From: Malonomonas rubra DSM 5091 | Lineage (GTDB): Bacteria > Desulfobacterota > Desulfuromonadia > Desulfuromonadales > Geopsychrobacteraceae | Assembly: GCF_900142125.1 (NCBI RefSeq) | Contig: NZ_FQZT01000007.1 | Coordinates: forward strand, 152,852-216,851 | DNA length: 64,000 bases | Direction: 5' to 3' | Shown: positions 44,232 to 53,423 of the stretch, piece by piece | How positions within the stretch are numbered: position 1 is the first letter of the stretch | Layout: each line of letters starts with the position of its first letter | Notes under the pieces: model-generated | The model's input: only the letters and a program-made list of their open reading frames with translations | Database searches by the model: none | What the model was told of the DNA's origin: nothing | Made by a program: the position numbers and the translations under genes

Positions 44232-46371
44232 ATTGATTTTCTCCGTTTTGTGCAGCCATCGAAGTTGCCATCATTTGCACGCCTTTTGTCTGCAGATTGA
44301 CCCCCTCGCGACTCTTCCGCCGAGATGCTTTGAAGTTGAGGGTGAAAAGCACCGCCAGCACAGCAAGGCCAGCAATGTGAATGATCACTGAAACCGGGCA
44401 GAGCAGCGCGGCAGCACAAGCAAGCGACAGCAGTCGCAAAGGCCAACTGAGCTTTGTTTCCATGAACCCCTGCAAAGCAGCCGTGAACGCATAGAGGCCG
44501 AACAGGGCGAAGAAGAAAATCGTGAAAACTTCACTCCAGGCGCCGCCAACCAACGAGGTATAGGCAAACAGCAGCGGGACAATATACAGGCCTTTAGCAA
44601 CCTTCCACGACTGGATTCCGGTCTCCATCGGTTTGGTTCCGGCGATGGCAGCACCAGTAAAAGCAGCCAGCGCGACCGGTGGCGTAACGTTGGAATCCTG
44701 GCTCAGCCAGAAAACGATCAGGTGCGCCGAAAGCAGGGCGAAAGTCATGTCGTGCGAGCTGATGACAGCTTCTCGCACCATCCCGGCCATATCGATCGGA
44801 ATCGCGTTGATGATGGCCCGCGCTGCTTCGACGGTCATCGGGTTACCGATCTCTGCCAGTTTGTCCGGCGCGGCAATCATGAACAACGCCTTCGCCGCTT
44901 CCGGGATCTGGCCGGCCGCCAGGGCATCGACCAGCATGCCGTCAGCGATCAGGGCGTGCAGTGCCGGCGCGGAAAGAGTACCGAGAACGATATAGGCTGC
45001 GGTCACTGGCAGGCCCATGCCGAGCACCAGCGATGCCAGCGCAATCAGGATAATGGCGATCAGCATACTACTACCGGCCCACTCGGTAATCATCATCGAG
45101 AAGGTGTTGCCGACACCGGCAGTGGCGATGACGTTGACGATCAAACCAACTGCGCAAAGCAGGATGGCCGTCATGACCATGTTACGGGCACCGAGCACCA
45201 TCGCTTCAACAATCGCTTTGAGCCCCATCTTGTTCGGCGAGAACCAGGAAGCAACCACCACCGAAACGATACTCAGACCTGCAGCGTAGGTCGGTGTGAA
45301 TCCGTAAATCAGCAGCGCGATCAGCACGCCGATCGGCAGCAGAAAGACGATGCCACCTTTTTTCAGCACCTCAAGCGCAGAAACCTTTTCGCCGTCAAGC
45401 GCGTGGACATGGCTGCGCTTGGCTTCGATGCGAACAAAAAAGGCGACAGTGGCAAAGTAGAGGATCGCCGGCAGGATACTGACCAGCACTATAGTGTTGT
45501 AGGAAATCTGCGTGTAGGTGGCCATAACGAAAGCACCGGCACCCATGATCGGCGGCATCAGCTGGCCACCGGTCGACGCTGCCGCTTCCACCCCGGCGGC
45601 AAACTTGGCCGGGAACCCCGCCCGCTTCATCAGCGGAATGGTGATGACACCGGTCGAGGCGGTGTTGGCGATGGCGGAACCGGAGATGGTTCCCATCAGG
45701 CCGGAGGACATAACCGCCACCAGGCCGGGGCCACCGACCATCCGCCCGGCGACGGCGCGGGCCAGGTCGATAACGAATTCACCAGCACCGGAACGCAGCA
45801 GAAATGCGCCGAACAGGATGAACATGAAAACGTAGGTCGAAGAAATGCTGGCGATGGTGCCGAACATGGCATCGTCACCATAAACACTGCGGAAGAGGAT
45901 GGTTTCCAGGCTTAATCCAGCGAACTTGAAAACACCACCGACAAGTTTGCCCCACCAGGCAACATAACTCAGAGCGATGATGATCAGCACCGGGATGAAC
46001 CAGCCAGCGGCGCGGCGGGTGAACTCGAGAGCACAGAGGATGAGAATAATCCCGGCAACCCACTCGGCCGGAGCCAGGGTCACGCCGCGTTCGTAGATCG
46101 CATCTTCCATCGCAATCAGGTAGACCGCCGACCCGGCAGCAAGAACGCCGAGTGCCATATCGAGAACTTTCCAGGGCAGAGTCGGGTTGTTGCGCAAGGG
46201 ATAAACCAGCGCCGCAATCAGGGCGAAACCGGCAAAGTGCAGGGAGTTCTGCCACAGGCTCGGCAGCACGGTAACCACGTTGAACCAGATATGCATGACG
46301 GCAACGCCGATCCCGAGCACCATGAGCAGGCGACTGGTTTCTGTCCGGCTTTCATTTTCTGATGCATTCAT
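44230..46371 (-). CDS. TAXI-type TRAP transporter fused permease (DctQM)
   Basis: A 713-residue inner-membrane protein combining the small (Q) and large (M) TRAP subunits in about 16 helices. Conserved GTISGSAIANTASTG and GAFTGAAIAG motifs match TAXI-TRAP permeases. It works with the periplasmic TAXI binding protein encoded just upstream to import a small carboxylate with a cation. AGGAGT precedes the ATG. A stable hairpin sits in the gap between the two genes and may tune their ratio. Confidence 0.92.
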   Translation of the reverse strand: MNASENESRTETSRLLMVLGIGVAVMHIWFNVVTVLPSLWQNSLHFAGFALIAALVYPLRNNPTLPWKVLDMALGVLAAGSAVYLIAMEDAIYERGVTLAPAEWVAGIILILCALEFTRRAAGWFIPVLIIIALSYVAWWGKLVGGVFKFAGLSLETILFRSVYGDDAMFGTIASISSTYVFMFILFGAFLLRSGAGEFVIDLARAVAGRMVGGPGLVAVMSSGLMGTISGSAIANTASTGVITIPLMKRAGFPAKFAAGVEAAASTGGQLMPPIMGAGAFVMATYTQISYNTIVLVSILPAILYFATVAFFVRIEAKRSHVHALDGEKVSALEVLKKGGIVFLLPIGVLIALLIYGFTPTYAAGLSIVSVVVASWFSPNKMGLKAIVEAMVLGARNMVMTAILLCAVGLIVNVIATAGVGNTFSMMITEWAGSSMLIAIILIALASLVLGMGLPVTAAYIVLGTLSAPALHALIADGMLVDALAAGQIPEAAKALFMIAAPDKLAEIGNPMTVEAARAIINAIPIDMAGMVREAVISSHDMTFALLSAHLIVFWLSQDSNVTPPVALAAFTGAAIAGTKPMETGIQSWKVAKGLYIVPLLFAYTSLVGGAWSEVFTIFFFALFGLYAFTAALQGFMETKLSWPLRLLSLACAAALLCPVSVIIHIAGLAVLAVLFTLNFKASRRKSREGVNLQTKGVQMMATSMAAQNGENQ

Positions 46372-46391
46372 CGCTCGACTCCTGACGATGT

Positions 46392-46417
46392 GCGGCCGAC
46401 CGGTTTCGGTCGGCCGC
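46392..46417 (-). other. Intercistronic hairpin between TAXI genes
   Basis: A perfect 11-base stem, GCGGCCGACCG with CGGTCGGCCGC, around a four-base loop. It lacks a T-run, so it is more likely to protect the upstream mRNA from decay than to terminate. Confidence 0.7.
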
Positions 46418-46435
46418 GGGAAAAACTGTGCAACC

Positions 46436-47461
46436 TTACTTGGCGATCAGACGCTCAGGAATCTGAATGCCAACTTCCTTGTAGTACTTGGCAGCACCCG
46501 GATGCAGCGGCATCGGCAGGCCGGAAATCGCTTTTTCAATCGCCATCACTTTGGTCGCACCGTGGATCGCGTTGAGGAACGGCAGGTTCTCGTAGATGGT
46601 CTTGGTGATCAGGTAAACGGCTTCTTCATCCAGGTCGGCACGGGCAGCGAGGAAGTTCGGCTGGGCGATGGTGTTGATGTCTTTTTTCTGACTCGGATAG
46701 GTCCCGGCCGGAATAACGTAACGGGTCCAGAGGTTTTTACCGGCATCGGCTTTTTGCAATTGCTCATCGGTAAAATCGAGGATAACCATATCGTCACCGA
46801 GGTTGGCAACGGCCTTGGTCACGGCGCTGGCCGGGACACCTGCCGGAATACCGAAACCGGAAATCTGACCGTTCTGCAAGGCATCGGCGGTCGGACCGTA
46901 GCCAACATGAATCAGGTCGTAGTCTTTGTCGATGTCGACGCCGAGGTTTTTCAGGATGACGGTGTTGGAACCGAGGGTGCCGGAGTTCTTCTTACCCATC
47001 GACATTGCCTCGCCTTTCATCGCCACCAGGTCGCTGACGGTACCGGTTTTGGCAAACTTCTTCAGCACGGCGTAATGCTCGACGTTCTGCCAGAGCATGG
47101 TGACCGAGCGCAGGTTCTTCTGTGGGCCGTCGTTCTTGATCGGACCGGTGCCGTTCCAGGCGTAGTCGCCATAGAGGCCCTGGAGAATGGCGAACTGAAC
47201 TTCGTTATCGCGCAGCAGCTTGACGTTTTCACCGGAGCCAGCCGAGTTGATCGCCGACATGGCGATTTTCTGCTTCGGCTGCAGCTTGACTTTGACCAGG
47301 GTCGAGAGGGCAACACCGACCGGGTAGAAGGTGCCACCGGTTGAGGCAGTGGCCATCAGGTAGTTCCGCTCTTCGGCAGCCTGCGCCGATGGCATGGTGA
47401 AAGTGCCCATGATCAGGCCGACAGCGACCAAAGCAAACATGATTTTTTTGAAACGCAGCAT
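46436..47461 (-). CDS. TAXI-family TRAP solute-binding protein
   Basis: A 341-residue periplasmic binding protein. Signal peptide (ALVAVGLIMGTFTMPSAQA), then the TAXI signature STGGTFYPVG and SAGSGENVKLL. TAXI members bind glutamate or other small carboxylates; the exact ligand is unknown. GAGGAGG precedes the ATG. A near-consensus sigma54 promoter with two upstream dyads controls the operon, and DctB/DctD-like genes follow upstream. Confidence 0.93.
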   Translation of the reverse strand: MLRFKKIMFALVAVGLIMGTFTMPSAQAAEERNYLMATASTGGTFYPVGVALSTLVKVKLQPKQKIAMSAINSAGSGENVKLLRDNEVQFAILQGLYGDYAWNGTGPIKNDGPQKNLRSVTMLWQNVEHYAVLKKFAKTGTVSDLVAMKGEAMSMGKKNSGTLGSNTVILKNLGVDIDKDYDLIHVGYGPTADALQNGQISGFGIPAGVPASAVTKAVANLGDDMVILDFTDEQLQKADAGKNLWTRYVIPAGTYPSQKKDINTIAQPNFLAARADLDEEAVYLITKTIYENLPFLNAIHGATKVMAIEKAISGLPMPLHPGAAKYYKEVGIQIPERLIAK

Positions 47462-47531
47462 CAGTTCCTCCTCGAAGATTTGAGTTATCCAGCGGTTGAT
47501 GAAAATTTTCGCTCTTTACTGCGGATAAGTG

Positions 47532-47546
47532 GCAAGGAGCATGCCA
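47532..47546 (-). promoter_or_regulatory. Sigma54 promoter of the TAXI operon
   Basis: Minus strand TGGCAT, five bases (GCTCC), TTGC. Only the last base of the -24 box differs from consensus. Start predicted near 47520, about 60 bases before the ATG. Confidence 0.85.
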
Positions 47547-47598
47547 GCAGAAGAAAAATGAATAAAACGGGGTTCTTCGTTTTTCAGCAGGACGGAAC

Positions 47599-47657
47599 CG
47601 GCAGATATTTGCCGATCATTTCCCGCTGAATCGGCAAGATCTTGCCGATTCAGCGGG
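47599..47657 (-). promoter_or_regulatory. CGGCA-N6-TGCCG activator sites (circuit C)
   Basis: Exact sites at 47599-47614 and 47632-47647, with centres 33 bases (about three turns) apart and about 60 and 95 bases upstream of the sigma54 promoter. The second lies inside a perfect 36-base palindrome at 47622-47657 whose outer arms are CCCGCTGAAT and ATTCAGCGGG. That palindrome follows the activator stop and may also end its mRNA. Confidence 0.8.
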
Positions 47658-47668
47658 CAGGCAACGTA

Positions 47669-49039
47669 CTAGGCGAAATCTTTGCGGTCGAGATCGTAGC
47701 GGGTCATCTTTTCGTTCAGGGTACGACGCGGCAGCTGCAATTCTTCCATCACAGCCTGTATCTCTCCTTTGTGCCGGGCCAGTGATTGTTCCAGCAACGT
47801 GCGCTCGTAGTGACGTAACTTCTCCTGCAACGAGCTGTTCTCCGGTGACTGAAAAGCTTCGCTGCTGCCCCCGATCAGCGTTGCAAGCCGTTCTGAAATC
47901 GGCAGGGAGGAAAGAACAAAGCGCTCGGCGATGTTCTTCAGTTCGCGCACGTTGCCGGGCCAGTTGTGACTCAGTAGCAGGCTGACATCACCAGTCGGCA
48001 AGGGTTCAAGATTGCGCTGATAGCTTTCTGCGGCCTGGGCCGAGAAGTAATCGAACAGCAGCAGGATGTCTTCTTCCCGTTCCCGCAGCGGCGGCACCTT
48101 CAGCTCGATAACGTTGACCCGGTAGTAGAGATCTTCGCGGAAAGTCTTTTTAGCGCATTCAGCCAGCAGGTCACGGTTGGTGGCGCTGATCAGACGGACA
48201 TCGATCGCGAGCGACTCGTTGCTGCCGAGGCGAACGATCTCCCGCTCCTGCAACGCGCGCAACAGTTTGACCTGTGCAGCCAGCGGCATGGTCCCTATCT
48301 CATCGAGAAACAGGCTGCCGCCTTTGGCATATTCCAGTCGTCCGATCCGTCGCCGATCGGCCCCGGTGAAAGCGCCCCGCTCGTGACCGAACAGCTCACT
48401 TTCCACCATGTTTTCCGGGATCGCACCACAATGCACCGGCACGAACTTGCCCTGCTTACGTTTGCCGAACTGATGCAGGCACTGGGCGACCACTTCTTTG
48501 CCTGTTCCTGTTTCGCCAACGATCAGGACCGGTGCCTTGGTATCGGCAACATCGAGAATTTCCTGCTGCAGCCGTCGCATCACCGGGCTGTTGCCGATGA
48601 GGTGTTGCTCGATGGCCGGTCCGGCGCTCAAACGACGGCGCAGCTCACGATTTTCCATCACCAGCCGACGCTTTTCACTGGCCCGCTGCAGGACCTCGAG
48701 CAGCTGCTCCGGCTCGAACGGTTTCTCGATGAAATCGTAGGCCCCCTGTCGCATCGCCTTGACTGCCATCTGCACATCACCGTGAGCGGTGATCAGCACC
48801 AGCGGCAGATCCCTGTCGAGGGCACTGACCCGGGCGAGAAACTCCATGCCGTCCATCTTCGGCATGCGCACATCGCTCACCACCACCCCCTCCATCCCGG
48901 CATCGAGTCGGGCCAGGGCGCTGGGTGCGTCGGCATAAGTATCGACCTGATATCCGGCCAGTTCCAGCCACTGGGCCGTTGCGGCCCGCAGGTCGGCATC
49001 GTCATCAACCAGGCAGACCCGGCCGAGGGAATCAGTCAT
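47669..49039 (-). CDS. DctD-like sigma54 response regulator (circuit C)
   Basis: A 456-residue activator: receiver (phosphoacceptor Asp in VVVSDVRMPK, Lys in EKPF), AAA+ domain with GETGTGKE, loop GAFTGA and GGSLFLDEI, and a C-terminal Fis-type HTH (QAVMEELQLPRRTLNEKMTRY). It most resembles DctD, which controls dicarboxylate uptake. Its gene overlaps the kinase gene by eight bases. Dyads directly after its stop precede the TAXI operon. ATG 49039 follows CAGGAG. Confidence 0.94.
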   Translation of the reverse strand: MTDSLGRVCLVDDDADLRAATAQWLELAGYQVDTYADAPSALARLDAGMEGVVVSDVRMPKMDGMEFLARVSALDRDLPLVLITAHGDVQMAVKAMRQGAYDFIEKPFEPEQLLEVLQRASEKRRLVMENRELRRRLSAGPAIEQHLIGNSPVMRRLQQEILDVADTKAPVLIVGETGTGKEVVAQCLHQFGKRKQGKFVPVHCGAIPENMVESELFGHERGAFTGADRRRIGRLEYAKGGSLFLDEIGTMPLAAQVKLLRALQEREIVRLGSNESLAIDVRLISATNRDLLAECAKKTFREDLYYRVNVIELKVPPLREREEDILLLFDYFSAQAAESYQRNLEPLPTGDVSLLLSHNWPGNVRELKNIAERFVLSSLPISERLATLIGGSSEAFQSPENSSLQEKLRHYERTLLEQSLARHKGEIQAVMEELQLPRRTLNEKMTRYDLDRKDFA

Positions 49040-50804
49040 CTTTTGCTCCTGTTTCTTCAATCAGCGGCAGACTGACGCTGAAAATAGCCCCGCCTTGCGG
49101 ATTATTCTCTGCGCGGATACTGCCACCCAGATCGCTAACGATACGGTAGCAGATCGACAGCCCAAGCCCCATCCCCTGACCGACCTCTTTGGTCGTGAAA
49201 AAAGGGTTGAACAGCTCATCCAGATGTTCTTCAGCGATACCACTGCCGCTGTCGAGAACCTGCAGTTCCAGTCGTTGCTCTTTGCGTTTGAGGACAATCT
49301 GCAGACTTTTGTCCGCGCTCTGCTGCATAGCGTCGACACCGTTGCGAACCAGGTTGACCAGAACCTGCTCCAGCTGCACCTGGCTGCCACGGATGTAAAG
49401 CGGTTCATCGCAAATCTGTTTTTGCAACCGGACATCAGCTTCATCGAGCAGCGGCTGCAACATGTTCATGGCTGCGTCGAGACAGTTCTCGACCAGCACT
49501 TTTTCCTTTTTCTTCGGTACCTTGCGGGCGAAAATTTTCAACTGTGCCGTGATCGAAGCCATATGCTCAGTGATCCGAGTCACCGCTGCCAGTGTTTCCC
49601 GCAACTTCTCCGGCTGCTCACGCTCAAGCAATAAGCGCCCGCTGGCAGCGTGGGTACGGATGGCCGCGATCGGCTGGTTCAGCTCGTGGACAATGCCGGC
49701 CGCCATCTGGCCGACAGCAGCGAGCTTACTGCTCTGCACCAGCTCTGTCTGGGCATCACGCAGCGCCTGTTCGGTGCGACGGTGCTCTTCGATCTCCTCC
49801 TGCAAGCGCAGGTTGATCTGTTTGATGATCTCCGCCTCTTTCAGTTTTTTTCGCGACAGTTTCTTCTGTCGCCGTTCACGGCTGTACATCGCCACCGCCA
49901 ACACCAGTAAGGCCAGCACGGTACCGATAATCAAAACCGACCTGGTCTGTTGAACAACCCCGGTCAAAGGCGCCAGGTAGGACAGAGTCCAGCCCAGTTG
50001 CGGATTCTGTTGTGACACCATCAGGTAACGGTTATTGTCGGCACGCACCAGTCGACCACCCTCTTCCAGCTCTATGCCAAACTCCAACGGCGTCTGGCTG
50101 AGCGGTTGATCGCTGTAAAGCAGGCTGGAACTGAGCAGGGCCCGCTGTTCCGGGTCGAGCGGCTTCAGGCTGGTAAATGTCCAGGCACTGTTGCTGGCCA
50201 GGATGACGACATCGTTGGCATCGCTGATCAGCAGGTTTTCGCCGCCTTCGCGCCAATCTTCGATCAGCGGGTCGAGTGCTGCCTCAACCACCACCACGCC
50301 AAGGAAGCGTCCTTCACGAAAAACCCCGTGAGACATGAAGAGGCCGGGTTGATTCGATTCCAGCCCGATAGCAAAGAGGCGCCCCTGCTCGCCTTCTTTC
50401 GCCGAGTTGAAATAGGGCCGGAAGGCGTAGTTGCTGCCGATCAGGTTCACCGGTTCACGCCAGGTACTGGAGGCAACAATGTTGCCTTCGTTATCCATCA
50501 CGTAGAGCGAATCGGTCCCGGCCCAATAGTTGAGGGATTCAAGGTCACGGTTAAGCTGATCGAGATTGTCCTGATGCAGCAACAGCCGGGCCACCGCATC
50601 ATTATGCGCCATCACGTAGGGCAGGTTCTCCATCCGGGTCAACAAGCTGTTCAGGGTTCCGGTATAAAGAGCCAACCGTTCTTCGCCGGTTTGCTGTAAT
50701 TTGACCAGCTCCGCACGATAGGACCAGCTCACCGCCTGCCAGACACAGCCAACAGCGATCAGAATAACGATAAACAAAAGCCACAGCGGCTTGACCTGTT
50801 TGAT
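49032..50804 (-). CDS. DctB-like sensor histidine kinase (circuit C), apparent AUC start
   Basis: A 590-residue kinase. TM1 directly after IKQVKP, a periplasmic double-PDC domain of about 260 residues with LYVMDNEGNIVASS, TM2, coiled coil, HisKA (H373 in IVHELNQPIAAI) and HATPase_c (GMGLGLSI). This is the DctB layout for C4-dicarboxylate sensing. No ATG, GTG or TTG lies between the upstream in-frame stop and TTG 50777, which would cut into TM1 and lacks a ribosome-binding site. AAAGGAGG is placed six bases before an ATC at 50804, which would give MKQVKPLWLLF. I take ATC as the probable start. Confidence 0.88.
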   Translation of the reverse strand: MKQVKPLWLLFIVILIAVGCVWQAVSWSYRAELVKLQQTGEERLALYTGTLNSLLTRMENLPYVMAHNDAVARLLLHQDNLDQLNRDLESLNYWAGTDSLYVMDNEGNIVASSTWREPVNLIGSNYAFRPYFNSAKEGEQGRLFAIGLESNQPGLFMSHGVFREGRFLGVVVVEAALDPLIEDWREGGENLLISDANDVVILASNSAWTFTSLKPLDPEQRALLSSSLLYSDQPLSQTPLEFGIELEEGGRLVRADNNRYLMVSQQNPQLGWTLSYLAPLTGVVQQTRSVLIIGTVLALLVLAVAMYSRERRQKKLSRKKLKEAEIIKQINLRLQEEIEEHRRTEQALRDAQTELVQSSKLAAVGQMAAGIVHELNQPIAAIRTHAASGRLLLEREQPEKLRETLAAVTRITEHMASITAQLKIFARKVPKKKEKVLVENCLDAAMNMLQPLLDEADVRLQKQICDEPLYIRGSQVQLEQVLVNLVRNGVDAMQQSADKSLQIVLKRKEQRLELQVLDSGSGIAEEHLDELFNPFFTTKEVGQGMGLGLSICYRIVSDLGGSIRAENNPQGGAIFSVSLPLIEETGAKDD

Positions 50805-50858
50805 GGCCGTCCTCCTTTTATTCGTTAGTCGATTTGTATATTACTTCTATCCCCCAAT

Positions 50859-50873
50859 GCAAATTGATTGCCC
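50859..50873 (-). promoter_or_regulatory. Sigma54-like promoter of the circuit C kinase-activator operon
   Basis: Minus strand GGGCAA, five bases (TCAAT), TTGC then A. GG/GC spacing is correct and the -12 box is perfect. A CGGCA half-site lies about 100 bases upstream near 50975. This suggests autoregulation. Confidence 0.5.
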
Positions 50874-51081
50874 ATACAGGGAAATATCATTATTCCTCCC
50901 GCTTTACAGGATGGGAATTTGACAGCAAACGCTGTTCTGGCGTATACAGTCGATTCAGAAATTTGCATGATTGTCCGGCAGGTCCCGCCTTTCGCGTTGT
51001 GACACCCCTCAGCCAGATTATTTGCAGTTCGTTTCCCGACTTTTGTCGCTTAAGTATATCTGTACCCTGTGAAGGAGAAAG

Positions 51082-51966
51082 ATGATGATGAACCTGAAAC
51101 CTGAAGTTGTTGCCCAGCTGGAGCGTGTTCTCGGCTCGGTGGAGATGTTGTTGCCGCGTGCCAGCAAACCGGTCGACTGGTCGAAATGTCACGCCGCCAA
51201 CTGGCGCCGCCATTCCTTTTCCGGCTATCTTGAACCGGTCAAGGTGACCGACAACACCCGGCTGGAAGAGTTGCTCGGCGTCGAAGAGCAGAAAGAGATC
51301 ATGGTCAACAACACCCGGCAATTCCTGCAGGGGCTGCCTGCGAACAACGCCCTGCTGTGGGGGTCGCGCGGTACCGGAAAATCATCCATCGTCAAGGCGT
51401 TGCTGAACGAGTATGGCGACCAGGGGCTGCGCATCATCCAGGTGGAAAAAGAAGATCTGATCTACCTGTCGGAAATCTTCGCCGCCATCGAAGAGGAGCC
51501 CTACCGCTTCATCCTGCTCTGTGACGACCTGACTTTCGAGACGGGTGAGCTGGCTTACAAGATGCTGAAAAGCGCACTGGACGGATCTGTTTACTCGGCA
51601 CCTGACAATGTACTGATTTACGTCACCAGTAACCGCCGCTACCTGCTGCCGGAGTACGACGGTGACCACCTGGGCGGTAAATACGTCAAAGGCGAACTGC
51701 AGCAGAGTGAAATTCAGGAAGAGAAGAGCTCGCTGTCAGATCGCTTCGGCCTCTGGGTTCCCTTCCACGTTTTTAGCCAGGAGCGCTATCTCGAGGCGGT
51801 CAAGCTCTGCGTCGAAAGGTGGAGCAAAGAATTGGGTCGCCCGGTCCCCTGGAGTGACGATCTGCAGCAGGCCGCGATCAAATGGAGCCATCAGAAAAGC
51901 AAGCGCTGCGGTCGCACCGCTTACCAGTTTTCCAAGAACTGGGTCGGTAAATACCTGATGAAATAA
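51082..51966 (+). CDS. DUF815-family AAA ATPase
   Basis: A 294-residue predicted ATPase with Walker A GSRGTGKSS (about residue 95) and Walker B FILLCDDL. The SGYLEPV start and the C-terminal RCGRTAYQFSKNWVGKY motif are typical of DUF815. The function of the family is unknown. AAGGAG precedes three consecutive in-frame ATG codons (51082, 51085, 51088). It stands alone with a strong terminator. Confidence 0.85.
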   Translation: MMMNLKPEVVAQLERVLGSVEMLLPRASKPVDWSKCHAANWRRHSFSGYLEPVKVTDNTRLEELLGVEEQKEIMVNNTRQFLQGLPANNALLWGSRGTGKSSIVKALLNEYGDQGLRIIQVEKEDLIYLSEIFAAIEEEPYRFILLCDDLTFETGELAYKMLKSALDGSVYSAPDNVLIYVTSNRRYLLPEYDGDHLGGKYVKGELQQSEIQEEKSSLSDRFGLWVPFHVFSQERYLEAVKLCVERWSKELGRPVPWSDDLQQAAIKWSHQKSKRCGRTAYQFSKNWVGKYLMK

Positions 51967-51970
51967 CAAC

Positions 51971-52004
51971 AAGAGGCCGGTTAAGACCCCCGGCCTCTTT
52001 TTTT
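51971..52004 (+). terminator. Intrinsic terminator
   Basis: AAGAGGCCGG pairs with CCGGCCTCTT across a short loop, followed by a run of T. Confidence 0.9.
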
Positions 52005-52094
52005 ATCTGCTGCGCCCGCCGCCTAAAATTTATGCTACATTTTCGGTATTCTTTGCCCAAAGATAAATTGAAGTAGATTTCAGGAGGATTACCG

Positions 52095-52910
52095 ATGATT
52101 GATGCCTTTCTGCAACTCAGCCCGGTCACGCAGGCATTGCTTGGCACGCTCTTCACCTGGGCGATGACGGCTGCCGGTGCTGCAGCTGTTTATGTCAAAA
52201 ATGAAATCAACCCAAAACATCTTGACGCCACTCTCGGTTTCGCTGCCGGCGTCATGATCGCTGCCAGTTTCTGGTCACTACTGAACCCCGGCATTGAAAT
52301 GGCCGAGCAAATGGGTCAGATTCCCTGGTTGACAGCGGTTATCGGTTTTCTCGGCGGCGGCATTTTCATGCGTTTGACTGATAAATTTCTCCCCCACCTA
52401 CACCCGGGGCTGAAAATGGAACAGAGCGAAGGGGTGAAAACCTCTTGGCAGCGTAGCACCTTGCTGGTGGTCGCGATTACTATGCATAACGCCCCAGAAG
52501 GCTTAGCCGTTGGTGTCGCCTTCGGAGCCGTCGGCGCGGATCTACCATCTGCCACCATCGGTGGGGCAATCGCCCTAGCTATCGGCATCGGCATTCAGAA
52601 CTTCCCGGAAGGGACAGCGGTTTCGATGCCACTTCGTCGTGAAGGGCTCAGCCGCCATAAGAGCTTCCTGATGGGACAGGCATCCGGCATCGTGGAACCG
52701 ATTTTCGGTGTTTTAGGTGCGGTTTTCGTTCTGACGATGCAACCGGTTCTGCCCTACGCCCTCTGTTTTGCCGCCGGCGCGATGATTTTCGTCGTCGTCG
52801 AAGAGTTGATTCCCGAATCGCAGCGGGTTCAGGCGAATATTGACCTGGTTACCATGGCGACGATGATCGGCTTTTCCGTGATGATGCTGCTTGACGTATC
52901 GCTCGGCTGA
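52095..52910 (+). CDS. ZIP-family metal transporter
   Basis: A 271-residue inner-membrane protein with about eight helices. Metal-site motifs are VAITMHNAPEGLAVGVAFG (helix 4, HNxPEG) and IGIQNFPEGTAVSMPL (helix 5, QNFPEG). This matches ZIP proteins such as ZupT that import Zn2+ and other divalent metals. AGGAGG precedes the ATG. It is convergent with the NlpC/P60 gene, six bases apart. No Zur-type site was recognised. Confidence 0.92.
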   Translation: MIDAFLQLSPVTQALLGTLFTWAMTAAGAAAVYVKNEINPKHLDATLGFAAGVMIAASFWSLLNPGIEMAEQMGQIPWLTAVIGFLGGGIFMRLTDKFLPHLHPGLKMEQSEGVKTSWQRSTLLVVAITMHNAPEGLAVGVAFGAVGADLPSATIGGAIALAIGIGIQNFPEGTAVSMPLRREGLSRHKSFLMGQASGIVEPIFGVLGAVFVLTMQPVLPYALCFAAGAMIFVVVEELIPESQRVQANIDLVTMATMIGFSVMMLLDVSLG

Positions 52911-52916
52911 TCGCGA

Positions 52917-53423
52917 TCAGAAACGGCCGGCACCAACCAGATGCTGGCGCCAGTAAGGATTCTCAAGAGAGGCGTAACTCACCCGCTTGCCGGAAGAGGG
53001 TGCGTGAATGAACCGCCCGTCGCCATCATAAATGGCAACATGTGAAACTTTTGGCGGGGAGAGACGGAAAAACAGCAGGTCGCCTGACTTCAGGTTTTTC
53101 GCTTTGACCGGCTCGGCCTGACGGAACTGCTCGCTTGAGGTCCGCGGTACGCGGATGCCGACACTGCGGTAAGCATAGGACACCAGCCCACTGCAATCGA
53201 ACCCGCGGGGATCAGCGCCCCCGTAACGGTACGGAGTTCCGAGCATGCGGCGCGCGGTTGCAATGACCGTTAGTGGCTTCGGAGGCGCTGTGTTCAACTC
53301 TGGAGCTGACGCGGTGGTAGAAACAACAGACGGCCGATCGAACTGCTGCACGGTTTGATGACCGGCGCATGCGGACAGCAGCAAAAGGACAACAAAAAAC
53401 AGGCTGCAGCGGATAAAAAGCAT
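52917..53423 (-). CDS. NlpC/P60-family lipoprotein (cell-wall peptidase)
   Basis: A 168-residue lipoprotein: signal with lipobox LLSAC (Cys19), a linker, and an NlpC/P60 domain with catalytic Cys in FDCSGLVSYAY, His in SHVAIYDGDG and a later polar residue in FIHAPSSG. It resembles Spr/MepS-type endopeptidases that cut peptidoglycan cross-links. Its ribosome-binding site GGAGGTGA lies in an 11-base stretch (53426-53436) able to pair with the CCUCC loops of sRNA1 and sRNA2, so it is a candidate target of circuit B. Confidence 0.92.
   Translation of the reverse strand: MLFIRCSLFFVVLLLLSACAGHQTVQQFDRPSVVSTTASAPELNTAPPKPLTVIATARRMLGTPYRYGGADPRGFDCSGLVSYAYRSVGIRVPRTSSEQFRQAEPVKAKNLKSGDLLFFRLSPPKVSHVAIYDGDGRFIHAPSSGKRVSYASLENPYWRQHLVGAGRF

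Noticed and set aside
44722..45915. 397-codon open frame on the plus strand
   Set aside because: Antisense to the TAXI permease; low-complexity His/Asp/Arg composition shows it is a shadow.
46280..47344. 354-codon open frame on the plus strand
   Set aside because: Antisense to the TAXI binding-protein gene, which has a signal peptide and family motifs.
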